DNA of 64,000 nucleotides from Nocardioides ganghwensis (GTDB lineage Bacteria; Actinomycetota; Actinomycetes; Propionibacteriales; Nocardioidaceae): positions 248,001 to 312,000 of the forward strand of contig NZ_JACXYX010000003.1 of NCBI RefSeq assembly GCF_014779655.1. The letters run 5' to 3'. The position numbers and the translations under genes are program-made. The notes below the pieces were generated by a model. That model did not search any database and was not told the DNA's origin. It was given only the letters and a program-made list of their open reading frames with translations. Positions 39,009 to 47,105 of this stretch are shown here, piece by piece (position 1 is the first letter of the stretch; each line of letters opens with the position of its first letter).

Positions 39009-39944
39009 TCAGCCCTTCACCGCCCCTGACGTACCCCCGCGGACGAGGTACTTCTGGAAGACGAAGAAGACGATCGCCACCGGGATGGTCATCAGCAGCG
39101 CCGCGGCCATGGTGATCGGGTACTGCGAGCCCGAGCCGAGCTGACCGCTGGTCAGCGTCGCGACGCCCTTCGTGAGGGTGAAGAGGTCGCTGTCCTGCGA
39201 GGCCACGATGAAGTGCGGCAGCTCGTTCCACGATCCCTGGAACGACAGGATCGTGATGGTGATCAGCGCCGGGCGCGCCATCGGCAGCACGACGGACCAG
39301 AAGGTGCGGAAGGTGCCGGCGCCGTCGATCCGGGCGGCCTCCTCGATCGACTCGGGGATCGACTCGAAGAACTGCTTCATGATGAAGACGCCCGCGGCGT
39401 CCACCAGGAGCGGCAGGACCAGCGCCGGGTAGGTGTCGTAGATGCCGAGGTAGCGCAGCACCAGGAACTTCGGGATCAGCAGGATGACGCCGGGCACCGC
39501 CATCACCGCGAGGATCGCGGTGAAGACCGCGCTGCGCCCGCGGAACTTGATGCGCGCCAGCGCGTAGCCGGCCAGCGAGCAGAGGAACACCCGGCCCGCG
39601 GTGACCAGCAGGGTGACGACCACCGAGTTGGTGAACCAGAGCGGGAAGTCGCGCTCCGCCAGCTCGCGGAACGCCGCCGTCGTGAAGGGGTCGGCGACGA
39701 GGGACAGCGGGTTGGCGACGGCGTCGGTGTTGGTCTTGAACGCCGTCGTGAGCTGCACCAGGAACGGATAGAGGTAGACGAACGAGAAGAAGACGAGGAC
39801 GGCGTAACCGAGGAACAGGAGCAGGGCGGAGCGGTCGCCGATCATCGGCTTCGTGGACCGGCCGGTGCTCCGTCGACCGGTGCTCCGTCGGCCGGTGGTC
39901 GGCTCGTCGGTGGTCGGCTCGGTGGTGGTCTTCTGGGTGGTCAT
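39009..39944 (-). CDS. Sugar ABC transporter permease (MalG/CUT1 type)
   Basis: The 311-residue protein has six hydrophobic segments and the EAA loop EEAARIDGAGTFRTFWSVVLP of CUT1 permeases. The N-terminus carries an unusual Thr/Arg/Ser run (TGRRSTGRRSTGRSTKP) before the first helix, encoded by near-identical DNA repeats. It is the last gene of a permease-permease-binding protein operon, with a four-base overlap to the gene before it. Confidence 0.88.
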   Translation of the reverse strand: MTTQKTTTEPTTDEPTTGRRSTGRRSTGRSTKPMIGDRSALLLFLGYAVLVFFSFVYLYPFLVQLTTAFKTNTDAVANPLSLVADPFTTAAFRELAERDFPLWFTNSVVVTLLVTAGRVFLCSLAGYALARIKFRGRSAVFTAILAVMAVPGVILLIPKFLVLRYLGIYDTYPALVLPLLVDAAGVFIMKQFFESIPESIEEAARIDGAGTFRTFWSVVLPMARPALITITILSFQGSWNELPHFIVASQDSDLFTLTKGVATLTSGQLGSGSQYPITMAAALLMTIPVAIVFFVFQKYLVRGGTSGAVKG

Positions 39945-41044
39945 GCGGCACCTCCGGCCACGGCGCGGGCGCGCGCCTTCTTCGTACGCCGCTCCTGGCG
40001 CTTGAGTTCGATGGCGTCCTTGTCACGGAAGAGCCAGCGCTGCAGGGTCGCGCTCGCGAAGATGATGAGGAACAGGATGAAGGCCATCGCCGCTGCGACC
40101 CCCCACTTCTGGTTCTCGAAGGCGTAGAAGTAGGACAGGAACGCCGGGGTGAGGGTCGTCTTGCTCGGACCGCCCTGCGTCATGACGTAGACCTGGTCGA
40201 AGACCTGCCACGTGCCGATCAGTCCGAGGGTCGTGACGAGCAGCATCGTCGGGCGCAGGTGCGGCAGCGTGACGTTGCGGAACACCCCCCAGCGGCCGGC
40301 GCCGTCGATGCGTGCGGCCTCCTCGACCTCGACCGGCAGGTCCTGCAGCGCGGCGATGAACATCAGCATGAAGGTGCCGGTGGTCGTCCAGACGACGAGC
40401 ATGATGATCACCGACAGGGCCACGCTGGGGCCGGAGAGCCACTGCCACCACGTCAAGCCGAGGAGGCCTCCTCCGGCGAGCGCGGACGGCGGGTCCGCAG
40501 CGTTCCAGAGCCCCAGCCCGTCACCGACGACGTGCAGCAGGCCGCGGGAGTCGTTGAACCAGGTCGGCCCGTCGACCCCGATGGTCTCGAGCATGGAGTT
40601 GACCACACCGCCCCCGGAGAACAGGAACAGGAAGACCAGGCTGATGGCCACCGAGCTCACCACCGACGGGAAGTAGAAGGCCGTACGGAAGAAGCCGACC
40701 GCCTTCAACATCTGCTGGTTGAGCACCAGGGCGAGGAACAGCGCGAACACGGTCTGGAGCGGCACCACGAGCAGGACGTAGTAGAAGTTGTTGCGCAGCG
40801 ACGTCATGAAGTCCGCCCTGGTGAGCCCGCCCTGCTCCCCGAACAGCTCGCGGTAGTTGTCGGTGCCGACGAACCCGACCCCGGACGCGAACGGGCTGCC
40901 GCGGCCGTTCCAGTCGGTGAAGGACACCCACAGCGCCATCACCACCGGCACCGCGAGGAACAGCCCGAGCACGACCAGGGTCGGCAGCACGAAGAGCCAG
41001 CCGGCGCGGGTCTGGCCTCCGCGGATGCTGCCCGCGTTGCTCAC
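39941..41044 (-). CDS. Sugar ABC transporter permease (MalF/CUT1 type)
   Basis: The 367-residue protein has the CUT1 permease layout with the loop EEAARIDGAGRWGVFRNVTLP and the ending motif QGGPSKTTLT that often joins helices in MalF-like subunits. Its GTG 41044 overlaps the stop of the binding-protein gene (GTGA), giving tight co-translation. It forms a heterodimeric channel with the downstream permease. The C-terminus is basic (RQERRTKKARARAV). Confidence 0.88.
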   Translation of the reverse strand: MSNAGSIRGGQTRAGWLFVLPTLVVLGLFLAVPVVMALWVSFTDWNGRGSPFASGVGFVGTDNYRELFGEQGGLTRADFMTSLRNNFYYVLLVVPLQTVFALFLALVLNQQMLKAVGFFRTAFYFPSVVSSVAISLVFLFLFSGGGVVNSMLETIGVDGPTWFNDSRGLLHVVGDGLGLWNAADPPSALAGGGLLGLTWWQWLSGPSVALSVIIMLVVWTTTGTFMLMFIAALQDLPVEVEEAARIDGAGRWGVFRNVTLPHLRPTMLLVTTLGLIGTWQVFDQVYVMTQGGPSKTTLTPAFLSYFYAFENQKWGVAAAMAFILFLIIFASATLQRWLFRDKDAIELKRQERRTKKARARAVAGGAA

Positions 41045-42306
41045 TGCAGCTCCGCCTCGGCGTTCTTCTGGAAGGACTCGAGGATCTCGGTGGCGTCGGC
41101 CCTGGCGATCTGCTCGAGCTGCGAGTCGAGGTCGGCCAGCACCGGGCCGAGACCGGGCAGGTTCACCGGGCCCTGGCCGTACTCGCCACCCGCGATGAAC
41201 GGGGCGTCCTCGGGGAACTGCTCGACGTAGTCGGCCTGCGCCGACTCGCGGCTGGGCATGACGCCGAAGGCCTCGGCGTTGGCGAGCTGCTGCTCCGGCG
41301 AGGTCATCGACTCGACCAGCGAGACGGCAGCCTCCTGGTCCTCGGAGTCGGCGGAGATGCCCCAGCACTGGGTGAAGAGCAGCGTGCCCTTGCCGGCCGG
41401 GCCCTCGGGGAGCTCAGCGACGGTGTAGTCGACGTCGGGGTAGTCGTTGCTCATCGCCCCGCGGATCCAGTTGCCCTCGATGGTCATCGCGGCCTTCTGG
41501 GTGCCGAAGGCCTCACCGCCCCAGCCGGCGTCGACGTCGGGGGCCAGCACGGCCGAGCCGCTGTCGAGCAGCCCCTGGACGTACTCCAGGGCCTCGACGT
41601 TGGAGGGCTCGGTGGCGGTCGCCTCGCCGGTCTCGCTGTCCACCCAGAAGCCGCCGTTCTGCACCAGGAAGGCGCCGACGCGGTCGCGGCCCAGGCCGAG
41701 GACGAGCCCCGCCTGCTGGGGAGTGGTGAGCTTGTCGGCGACGGTCTGCAGCTCGTCCCAGGTGGTCGGGATGTCGGCGTCGGTCAGGCCGGCCTTCTTC
41801 CACGCCGCGGTGTTGATCTGGAGGGCGAGGGTCGAGAAGTCCTTCGGGGCGCAGTAGGCCTGGTCGTCGAGGGTGAAGGTCTCGACGAGGTTGGGGTAGA
41901 AGTCGTCGGCGTCCTCCATCTGGTCGAGGTAGGGGTAGAGGTTGCCGGCCTCGGCGTAGTCGCCGAAGACGCCCGCGTCGACGTAGAACACGTCCGGCGG
42001 GTTGCCGCCCGCGAAGCCCTGCGAGAGCTGCTGGGCGATGTCGTTGGCGACCACGACCTCCACCTCGTTGCCGCTCTCCTCGGCCCACGCGGCGGCCGCG
42101 TCCTCGACGGCCTGGGTCTCGGCGTCACCGCTGGACGCGATCAGCACCTGCAGCTCGACCGGGCCGTCGCCGGACGACGCCGGCTCGGAGGAGCCGTCGT
42201 CCTCGAAGCCGCCGCCGCACGCCGCGAGGGCGAGCGACGTGCTGACGGCGAGTGCTGCCAGGGATGCCCGGCGGTACCGGGGGGTGCGCGACGAGGTGGT
42301 CGACAT
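41041..42306 (-). CDS. Sugar ABC transporter substrate-binding lipoprotein
   Basis: The 421-residue protein is a family-1 extracellular solute-binding protein with a lipobox (ALAACGGG, Cys near residue 30), then VELQVLIASSGDAE and PPDVFYVDAG and the block MTIEGNWIRG. It catches a sugar, probably an oligosaccharide as judged from the adjacent glycosidase, for the two permeases. No ATPase gene is in the cluster, so a shared MsiK-like ATPase elsewhere must power it. ATG 42306 follows AAGGAG. Confidence 0.9.
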   Translation of the reverse strand: MSTTSSRTPRYRRASLAALAVSTSLALAACGGGFEDDGSSEPASSGDGPVELQVLIASSGDAETQAVEDAAAAWAEESGNEVEVVVANDIAQQLSQGFAGGNPPDVFYVDAGVFGDYAEAGNLYPYLDQMEDADDFYPNLVETFTLDDQAYCAPKDFSTLALQINTAAWKKAGLTDADIPTTWDELQTVADKLTTPQQAGLVLGLGRDRVGAFLVQNGGFWVDSETGEATATEPSNVEALEYVQGLLDSGSAVLAPDVDAGWGGEAFGTQKAAMTIEGNWIRGAMSNDYPDVDYTVAELPEGPAGKGTLLFTQCWGISADSEDQEAAVSLVESMTSPEQQLANAEAFGVMPSRESAQADYVEQFPEDAPFIAGGEYGQGPVNLPGLGPVLADLDSQLEQIARADATEILESFQKNAEAELQ

Positions 42307-42339
42307 GGTGGCTCCTTGGGTTGGGGGTGGGGGAGGTGG

Positions 42340-42399
42340 CTGTCTGGGTCTGGGTCTGGGTCTGGGTCTGGGTCTGGGTCGGGGGTGGGGTCTGGGTCT
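42340..42399. repeat. GGGTCT hexanucleotide tandem repeat
   Basis: Seven or so copies of the hexamer GGGTCT, with a G-rich break in the middle, lie in the 95-base gap between the LacI stop and the binding-protein start. The G-runs (GGG repeated more than four times) could form a G-quadruplex on the plus strand. It lies upstream of the transporter operon and may affect its transcription. Confidence 0.7.
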
Positions 42400-42401
42400 G
42401 G

Positions 42402-43412
42402 TCAGGTCGGGAGGTGCAGCACGGGGGGTACGAGCAGGCCCTGCGCGGGCCGGTCGGGGGTCTCGAGCCGGCCGGTGAGCAGCTCGATGCACAGGTGGGC
42501 GGCCTGGTCGATCGGCTGGGCCACGCTGGCCAGGCCGAGGGCGGCGGCCACGGGCGTGGCGTCGAAGCCGACCACCGTCGCCGGCTCGCCGCCGCGCGTC
42601 GTCGCCGCGCGGTGGGCGCCCAGCGCGAGGGTGTCGCTGGCGCACACGATGGCGTCCGGTGCGTCGGGCGCGTCGAGGAGCTCGGCCACGGCTGCCTGCG
42701 CGGCGGCGGCGTCGTTGAGGCTGCGGGCCTCGAGGGCCGCGCCGCCGAGACCGGCCTCGGCGAGGGCGTCCAGCCAGCCGCGCCGGCGGTCGGTGCCGGT
42801 GCTCGGCTCCGCGCCGTCGCCGGGCCAGCCGAGGTAGGCGATGCGACGGCGACCGAGGTCGAGGAGGTGCTGGACGGCCAGGCCGGTGCCGACGGCGCCG
42901 TCGACGTCGACCCAGTCGTGCGGCTCGTCGTCGTGGCCCCACGGCCGGCCGAAGGCGCAGAAGGTGGTGCCGTTGGCGCGCAGGTGGGCGGGGCGCTCGT
43001 CGTCGGCGCTGGTGGCGGTGAGCACGACCGCGTCGGCCGCGCCGGTGAGCACGAGCTCGTCGATGAGCGCCACCTCCGCGGCCTCGTCCTCGGGCTGGGC
43101 GTACAGCAGCACGCGCAGGCCGTTGTCCTGCCCGGCCTCGGCGAGCCCGTGGTAGAAGGCGTCGAGCACGAGGCCCGAGATGCCGTCCTGCTGGCGCTCG
43201 GCGCGTACGGCGATGGCGTGCGCGCGGCGGGTGGCGAGCTGGCGGGCGGGCAGCGACGGCCGGTAGCCGCTCTCGCGGATGGCGGCGAGCACCCGCTCGC
43301 GGGTCGGCGCGGCGACGCGGGAGGGGTGGCGCAGCACGTTGGAGACGGTCTGCCGCGAGACGCCGGCGCGGGCCGCGACCGAGTCGAGCGTGGCGGGTCC
43401 GGACTCGGCCAT
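42402..43412 (-). CDS. LacI-family transcriptional regulator
   Basis: The 336-residue protein has the LacI N-terminal helix-turn-helix (TLDSVAARAGVSRQTVSNVL, residues 8-27) with the hinge stretch RVAAPTRERVLAAIRESGYR, and a periplasmic-binding-like ligand domain (AIAVRAERQQDGISG...). It is probably the repressor of the sugar operon at 39009-42306 and the glycosidase at 43576, which it faces across two palindromic operators. Ligand unknown. Confidence 0.9.
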   Translation of the reverse strand: MAESGPATLDSVAARAGVSRQTVSNVLRHPSRVAAPTRERVLAAIRESGYRPSLPARQLATRRAHAIAVRAERQQDGISGLVLDAFYHGLAEAGQDNGLRVLLYAQPEDEAAEVALIDELVLTGAADAVVLTATSADDERPAHLRANGTTFCAFGRPWGHDDEPHDWVDVDGAVGTGLAVQHLLDLGRRRIAYLGWPGDGAEPSTGTDRRRGWLDALAEAGLGGAALEARSLNDAAAAQAAVAELLDAPDAPDAIVCASDTLALGAHRAATTRGGEPATVVGFDATPVAAALGLASVAQPIDQAAHLCIELLTGRLETPDRPAQGLLVPPVLHLPT

Positions 43413-43485
43413 CTCGTCCTCCTCGATCGGTGCTCCGGTGGCTCCGGAATGCGGGGTAGCGGTGCGCCAGTGCGGCCACTAGGGT

Positions 43486-43515
43486 GTTTGAGCGCTCAAA
43501 CTTTGAGCGCTCAAA
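43486..43515. promoter_or_regulatory. Two tandem LacI-family operators
   Basis: GTTTGAGCGCTCAAAC (43486-43501) is a perfect 16-bp palindrome, and directly behind it TTTGAGCGCTCAAA (43502-43515) repeats its 14-base core. Central GCGC palindromes of this kind are LacI-family operator cores. They lie between the divergent lacI-type gene and the glycosidase gene, so one repressor could control both. Two adjacent sites on the same face suggest cooperative binding. Confidence 0.8.
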
Positions 43516-43575
43516 CCGTAACCCACGTCACACTCGTTGGGAAGCCCCTCCCGCCCCGACCCCGAAGGACCGTCG

Positions 43576-45606
43576 ATGGAACAACCCTGGCTGCACGACC
43601 TGTCCCTCACGCTCGCGGCGCCGACGCAGGTGTGGTCGGCCGGCGACGGCCAGGTGCGCCCGGGCGGCCTGGCCGGCGTCCACCACGCCGATCGCCGGGT
43701 GCTCTGCCTGCTGGCGCTCGAGGTCGACGGGCAGGAGCCGACGCCCGTCGCGGCGCACAGCGTGCGGGGTGACACCCACTCCTTCGTGTCCGTGCCCCGG
43801 CACCTCGGCGACCCCGGTCCCGACCCGACGGTGCGCCTGGTCCGGCGGCGCGACGTCGAGCCCGGCCTCGTGCGGGAGACGTACGTGCTCTCCAGCACCG
43901 CGGCCGAGCCGGTGACGTGCACGCTCGGGCTGCGGGTCGCCGCCGACCTCGCGCCGATGGACGGCGTGAAGTCCGGCGCCACCTTCGAGCCGGTCCCGGC
44001 CGACGGCGTCGGCGGCTCGTTGCTGACCTGGGACCGCGACGGCCTCCGGGCAACCCTGCGCGTCCCGGGCGCTCGTACGACGACGGACGGCACGGAGGTC
44101 GTGGCGACGTGGGACGTCGTCGTGCCCCCGGGCGAGAGCGTCGCCCACGACCTGCTGGTCACCCTCGACGCCGCCGGGGCGGTTGTCTCGGCGCCGCGAC
44201 GCGACGCGGGCTGGCCCGACGTCGAGGTGGCGAGCGCCGACCGCCGGATCGCGCCGGTCCTGCGGCGCAGCCTCGACGACCTCCGCCTGCTCCGCCTCGC
44301 GGCTCCCGGCGCCGACGGCGCGGACGAGGAGTTCATCGGCGCCGGCGCCCCGTGGTTCCTCACGCTGTTCGGCCGCGACAGCCTCTGGACCGCGCGCATG
44401 CTCATGCCGGTCACCACCGACCTGGCGATGTCGACCCTGCGGCTCCTCGCGCACCACCAGGGCACCCGCACCGACGACGTCACCGCCGAGGAGCCCGGCA
44501 AGATCCTGCACGAGGTGCGCTCGGCCGGCTTCAGCCTCGGCGAGGACGACGGCGCCGACCGCCACCTGCCGCCGGTCTACTACGGCACGATCGACGCCAC
44601 CCCGCTGTGGGCGCTGACCCTGCACGACGCGTGGAGCTGGGGCGCCCCCGGCGACCAGGTCGAGCCGCTGCTGCCCGCGCTCGAGCGGGCCCTCGCGTGG
44701 CAGGTCGAGCACGGCGACGCCGACGGCGACGGGCTCCTGGAGTACGTCGACCGCTCCGGCCACGGCCTGTCCAACCAGGGCTGGAAGGACTCCGGCGACG
44801 CCGTACGCCGCAGCGACGGCAGCCGCGCCACCTCGCCGCTCGCGCTGGCGGAGGTGCAGGGCTACGCCTACGCCGCGGCGGTGCGGGGCGCCGACCTGCT
44901 GGAGGCGTACGGCCGGCCCGGCGTCGACAGGTGGCGCGAGTGGGCCGCGCGGCTGCGCGAGGAGTTCGCCCGCCGCTTCTGGGTCGAGGACGCCGTCGGT
45001 GCGTTCCCGGCGATCGCGCTCGACCGCGACAAGCGCCCCGTCGTCTCCCTGACGAGCAACATCGGGCACCTGCTCGGCACCGGGATCCTCGACGCCGAGG
45101 GCGTCGACCTCGTCGCCCGACGGCTCGTCGGCCACGACATGCAGTCGGGCTTCGGCATCCGCACGCTGTCGACGCAGGCCGCGGGCTACTCTCCGACGGG
45201 CTACCACGTGGGGTCCGTGTGGCCGCACGACACCGCGATCTGCCTGGCCGGGCTCGCAGCGGAGCAGCGACCCGAGACGGCCGAGGTGGCCGAGGCGCTG
45301 CTGTCCGCGCTCACGGCCTTCGGCGGCCGGCCGCCGGAGCTCTTCGCCGGCGACGCGGCCTCGGCCCAACCCGTCCCCCTGCCCTATCCCGCGGCCTGCC
45401 GCCCGCAGGCCTGGTCGGCCGCCTCCGCGGTCTCGCTGGTCTCCTCCGTGCTCGGCCTGCGGCCCGACCGCGACGCCGAGCACGGCCTGTCCCTGGCGCC
45501 GGTGCAGCCCTGGGGGTTCGGCACGACGCGGATCGCGGGGCTCGGCACGCACGAGCGCCGGGTCGCGATCGAGGTGTCCGAGGACGGGCGGGCCACCACC
45601 GGGTGA
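43576..45606 (+). CDS. Glycogen-debranching-like glycoside hydrolase (amylo-alpha-1,6-glucosidase family)
   Basis: The 676-residue protein has an N-terminal debranching-type domain (about 1-210) and a C-terminal alpha/alpha-barrel glucosidase (about 220-640) of the MGH1/GH63-like group. Seen blocks include GAPWFLTLFGRDSLWTARML, DGLLEYVDRSGHGLSNQGWK and GYHVGSVWPHDTAICL, with acidic catalytic positions in the barrel loops. It probably cuts glucosyl bonds of the oligosaccharide taken up by the ABC system. No signal peptide, so it acts in the cytoplasm. ATG 43576 follows AAGGA. Confidence 0.82.
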   Translation: MEQPWLHDLSLTLAAPTQVWSAGDGQVRPGGLAGVHHADRRVLCLLALEVDGQEPTPVAAHSVRGDTHSFVSVPRHLGDPGPDPTVRLVRRRDVEPGLVRETYVLSSTAAEPVTCTLGLRVAADLAPMDGVKSGATFEPVPADGVGGSLLTWDRDGLRATLRVPGARTTTDGTEVVATWDVVVPPGESVAHDLLVTLDAAGAVVSAPRRDAGWPDVEVASADRRIAPVLRRSLDDLRLLRLAAPGADGADEEFIGAGAPWFLTLFGRDSLWTARMLMPVTTDLAMSTLRLLAHHQGTRTDDVTAEEPGKILHEVRSAGFSLGEDDGADRHLPPVYYGTIDATPLWALTLHDAWSWGAPGDQVEPLLPALERALAWQVEHGDADGDGLLEYVDRSGHGLSNQGWKDSGDAVRRSDGSRATSPLALAEVQGYAYAAAVRGADLLEAYGRPGVDRWREWAARLREEFARRFWVEDAVGAFPAIALDRDKRPVVSLTSNIGHLLGTGILDAEGVDLVARRLVGHDMQSGFGIRTLSTQAAGYSPTGYHVGSVWPHDTAICLAGLAAEQRPETAEVAEALLSALTAFGGRPPELFAGDAASAQPVPLPYPAACRPQAWSAASAVSLVSSVLGLRPDRDAEHGLSLAPVQPWGFGTTRIAGLGTHERRVAIEVSEDGRATTG

Positions 45607-45726
45607 GGACCCGCTGAACGCCCCCTGTCCCCGTCCCCAGGGGTGTGGGACGGTGGTGCCGGCGACACCAGACTCGACACCACTTCCCGGGGCGGACCGT
45701 CCGTCGCGGCACATCGAGGAGGAACC

Positions 45727-45984
45727 ATGACGACTCCCGGCAACCCGCTCGGCGACGACGAGATCACGACCGAGGGCGTCGACCCGACCGGTGTGGCAGC
45801 CGGCCCCGGCACCGACGCCGACGGCACGGACGCGGACGCCACCGACGGCGACTCGACCGACGCGACCGACGGCGACTCCACGGACGCCGACGGCACGGAC
45901 GCCGACGCCAGCGACGGCGACTCGACCGACGCCACGGACGGCGACTCGACCGACGCCGACGGCACCGACGGGACCGCGCTCTGA
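45727..45984 (+). CDS. Repetitive acidic Asp/Thr/Gly/Ser peptide, possible modified precursor
   Basis: The 85-residue protein has a non-repetitive start (MTTPGNPLGDDEITTEG...) and from residue 29 on only repeats of TDADGTDAD, TDGDSTDA and related 5-mers. ATG follows AGGAGGA. Residues 29-84 have no hydrophobic or basic residue at all. The gene is followed, with overlapping stop and start, by a JmjC/cupin oxygenase gene. A leader plus repeated core beside a modifying enzyme resembles RiPP precursors, or the peptide may be an acidic substrate or partner of the oxygenase. This is inference only. Confidence 0.65.
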   Translation: MTTPGNPLGDDEITTEGVDPTGVAAGPGTDADGTDADATDGDSTDATDGDSTDADGTDADASDGDSTDATDGDSTDADGTDGTAL

Positions 45985-47105
45985 GCGCTCTCGACCGGCT
46001 GACCGGTGACGCCCAGACCTTCCTCGACAAGGTCTGGGCGTCGTCGGTGCACGTCCATCGCACCGACCCGGCGTACGGCGCCGAGGTCCTCTCCCTCGCC
46101 CACGTCGACCACCTGCTGACCGAGACCGCGATCCGCGCGCCCGCGGTGCGCGTCGCGCGCAACGGGTCGGTGCTGCCGGAGTCGTCGTTCACCCGCGGCG
46201 GCAGCCTCGCCGGCAAGCCGCTGACCGGGCTGGTCGACCCGGTCAGGCTCATGCGCCTGCACGACGAGGGCGCCACCATCGTGCTCCAGGGCCTCCAGCG
46301 CTACTGGTCGCCCGTCGGCGACCTCGTCGCCGAGCTCGAGCTCGAGCTCGGCCACCCCTGCCAGGCCAACGCCTACCTGACCCCGCCCGGCGCCCAGGGC
46401 TTCGCGGTCCACTCCGACTCCCACGACGTCTTCGTCCTGCAGACGCACGGCACCAAGATGTGGGAGGTCCACGGCGAGGGCGGACCCGGCGACCTGCTCC
46501 TCGAGCCCGGCGTCGTCGCCTACCTCCCGACCGGCACGCCGCACGCCGCTCGCGCGCAGGAGTCGGTGTCGCTGCACCTCACCATCGGCATCAACCAGCT
46601 GACCTGGCGCAGCCTGCTGACCCGCGAGGTCGGTCGGCTGCTCGCGGAGGTGCCCGACGAGCACCTCCCCGCGGGCTACCTCACCGACCCCGCCCGGCTC
46701 GCCGACGGCCTCGGCGAGCACCTCGCCGCGGTCGCCGACGCCGTACGCCACCTCGACCCGGCCGCGCTCGCGGCGGCCCAGGCCGAGGGGTTCCTCGCCG
46801 GACGACCCCCGCGCCTCGCCGGTGCCCTGCTCGACCGCGACGCGCTCGCCCGGGGCATCTTGGCGGACACCCGGCTCCGGCGTCGCCGCGGCCACCCCTG
46901 CGAGCTGGTCGACGACGGCGACACCGTCCGGGTGCTGATCGGCGACCGGGCCCTGCGGGTCCCCGCCCGGGTCCGCCCGGCGCTCGAGCACGTCGCGACC
47001 CACCACGAGCTCACGCCCGCCGCCCTCGCCCCGCTCGACGTCGAGAGTGCCCTCGTGCTCTGTCGCCGCCTGGTCCGGGAGGGGCTGCTCGAGGTCGCGC
47101 GATGA
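45981..47105 (+). CDS. JmjC/cupin (Cupin_4, ROXA-type) 2-oxoglutarate oxygenase
   Basis: The roughly 374-residue protein has the iron triad H144-x-D146 and H188 in FAVHSDSHDVFVLQTHG and YLPTGTPHAA, and LTPPGAQG just before, as in Cupin_4 JmjC-type hydroxylases such as ribosomal oxygenases. A C-terminal winged-helix-like part (290-374) follows. The most likely start is CTG 45981, overlapping the peptide stop (CTGA); no ATG, GTG or TTG occurs in frame near the homologous N-terminus FLDKVWASSVHVH. The nearest GTG (about 46049) would cut off conserved residues. It overlaps the next gene by four bases. Confidence 0.75.
   Translation: MSALDRLTGDAQTFLDKVWASSVHVHRTDPAYGAEVLSLAHVDHLLTETAIRAPAVRVARNGSVLPESSFTRGGSLAGKPLTGLVDPVRLMRLHDEGATIVLQGLQRYWSPVGDLVAELELELGHPCQANAYLTPPGAQGFAVHSDSHDVFVLQTHGTKMWEVHGEGGPGDLLLEPGVVAYLPTGTPHAARAQESVSLHLTIGINQLTWRSLLTREVGRLLAEVPDEHLPAGYLTDPARLADGLGEHLAAVADAVRHLDPAALAAAQAEGFLAGRPPRLAGALLDRDALARGILADTRLRRRRGHPCELVDDGDTVRVLIGDRALRVPARVRPALEHVATHHELTPAALAPLDVESALVLCRRLVREGLLEVAR

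Noticed and set aside
45781..45975. Simple-sequence non-coding repeat instead of a gene
   Set aside because: A strong AGGAGGA site, an in-frame ATG, an open frame and a tight overlap with the next gene support translation.
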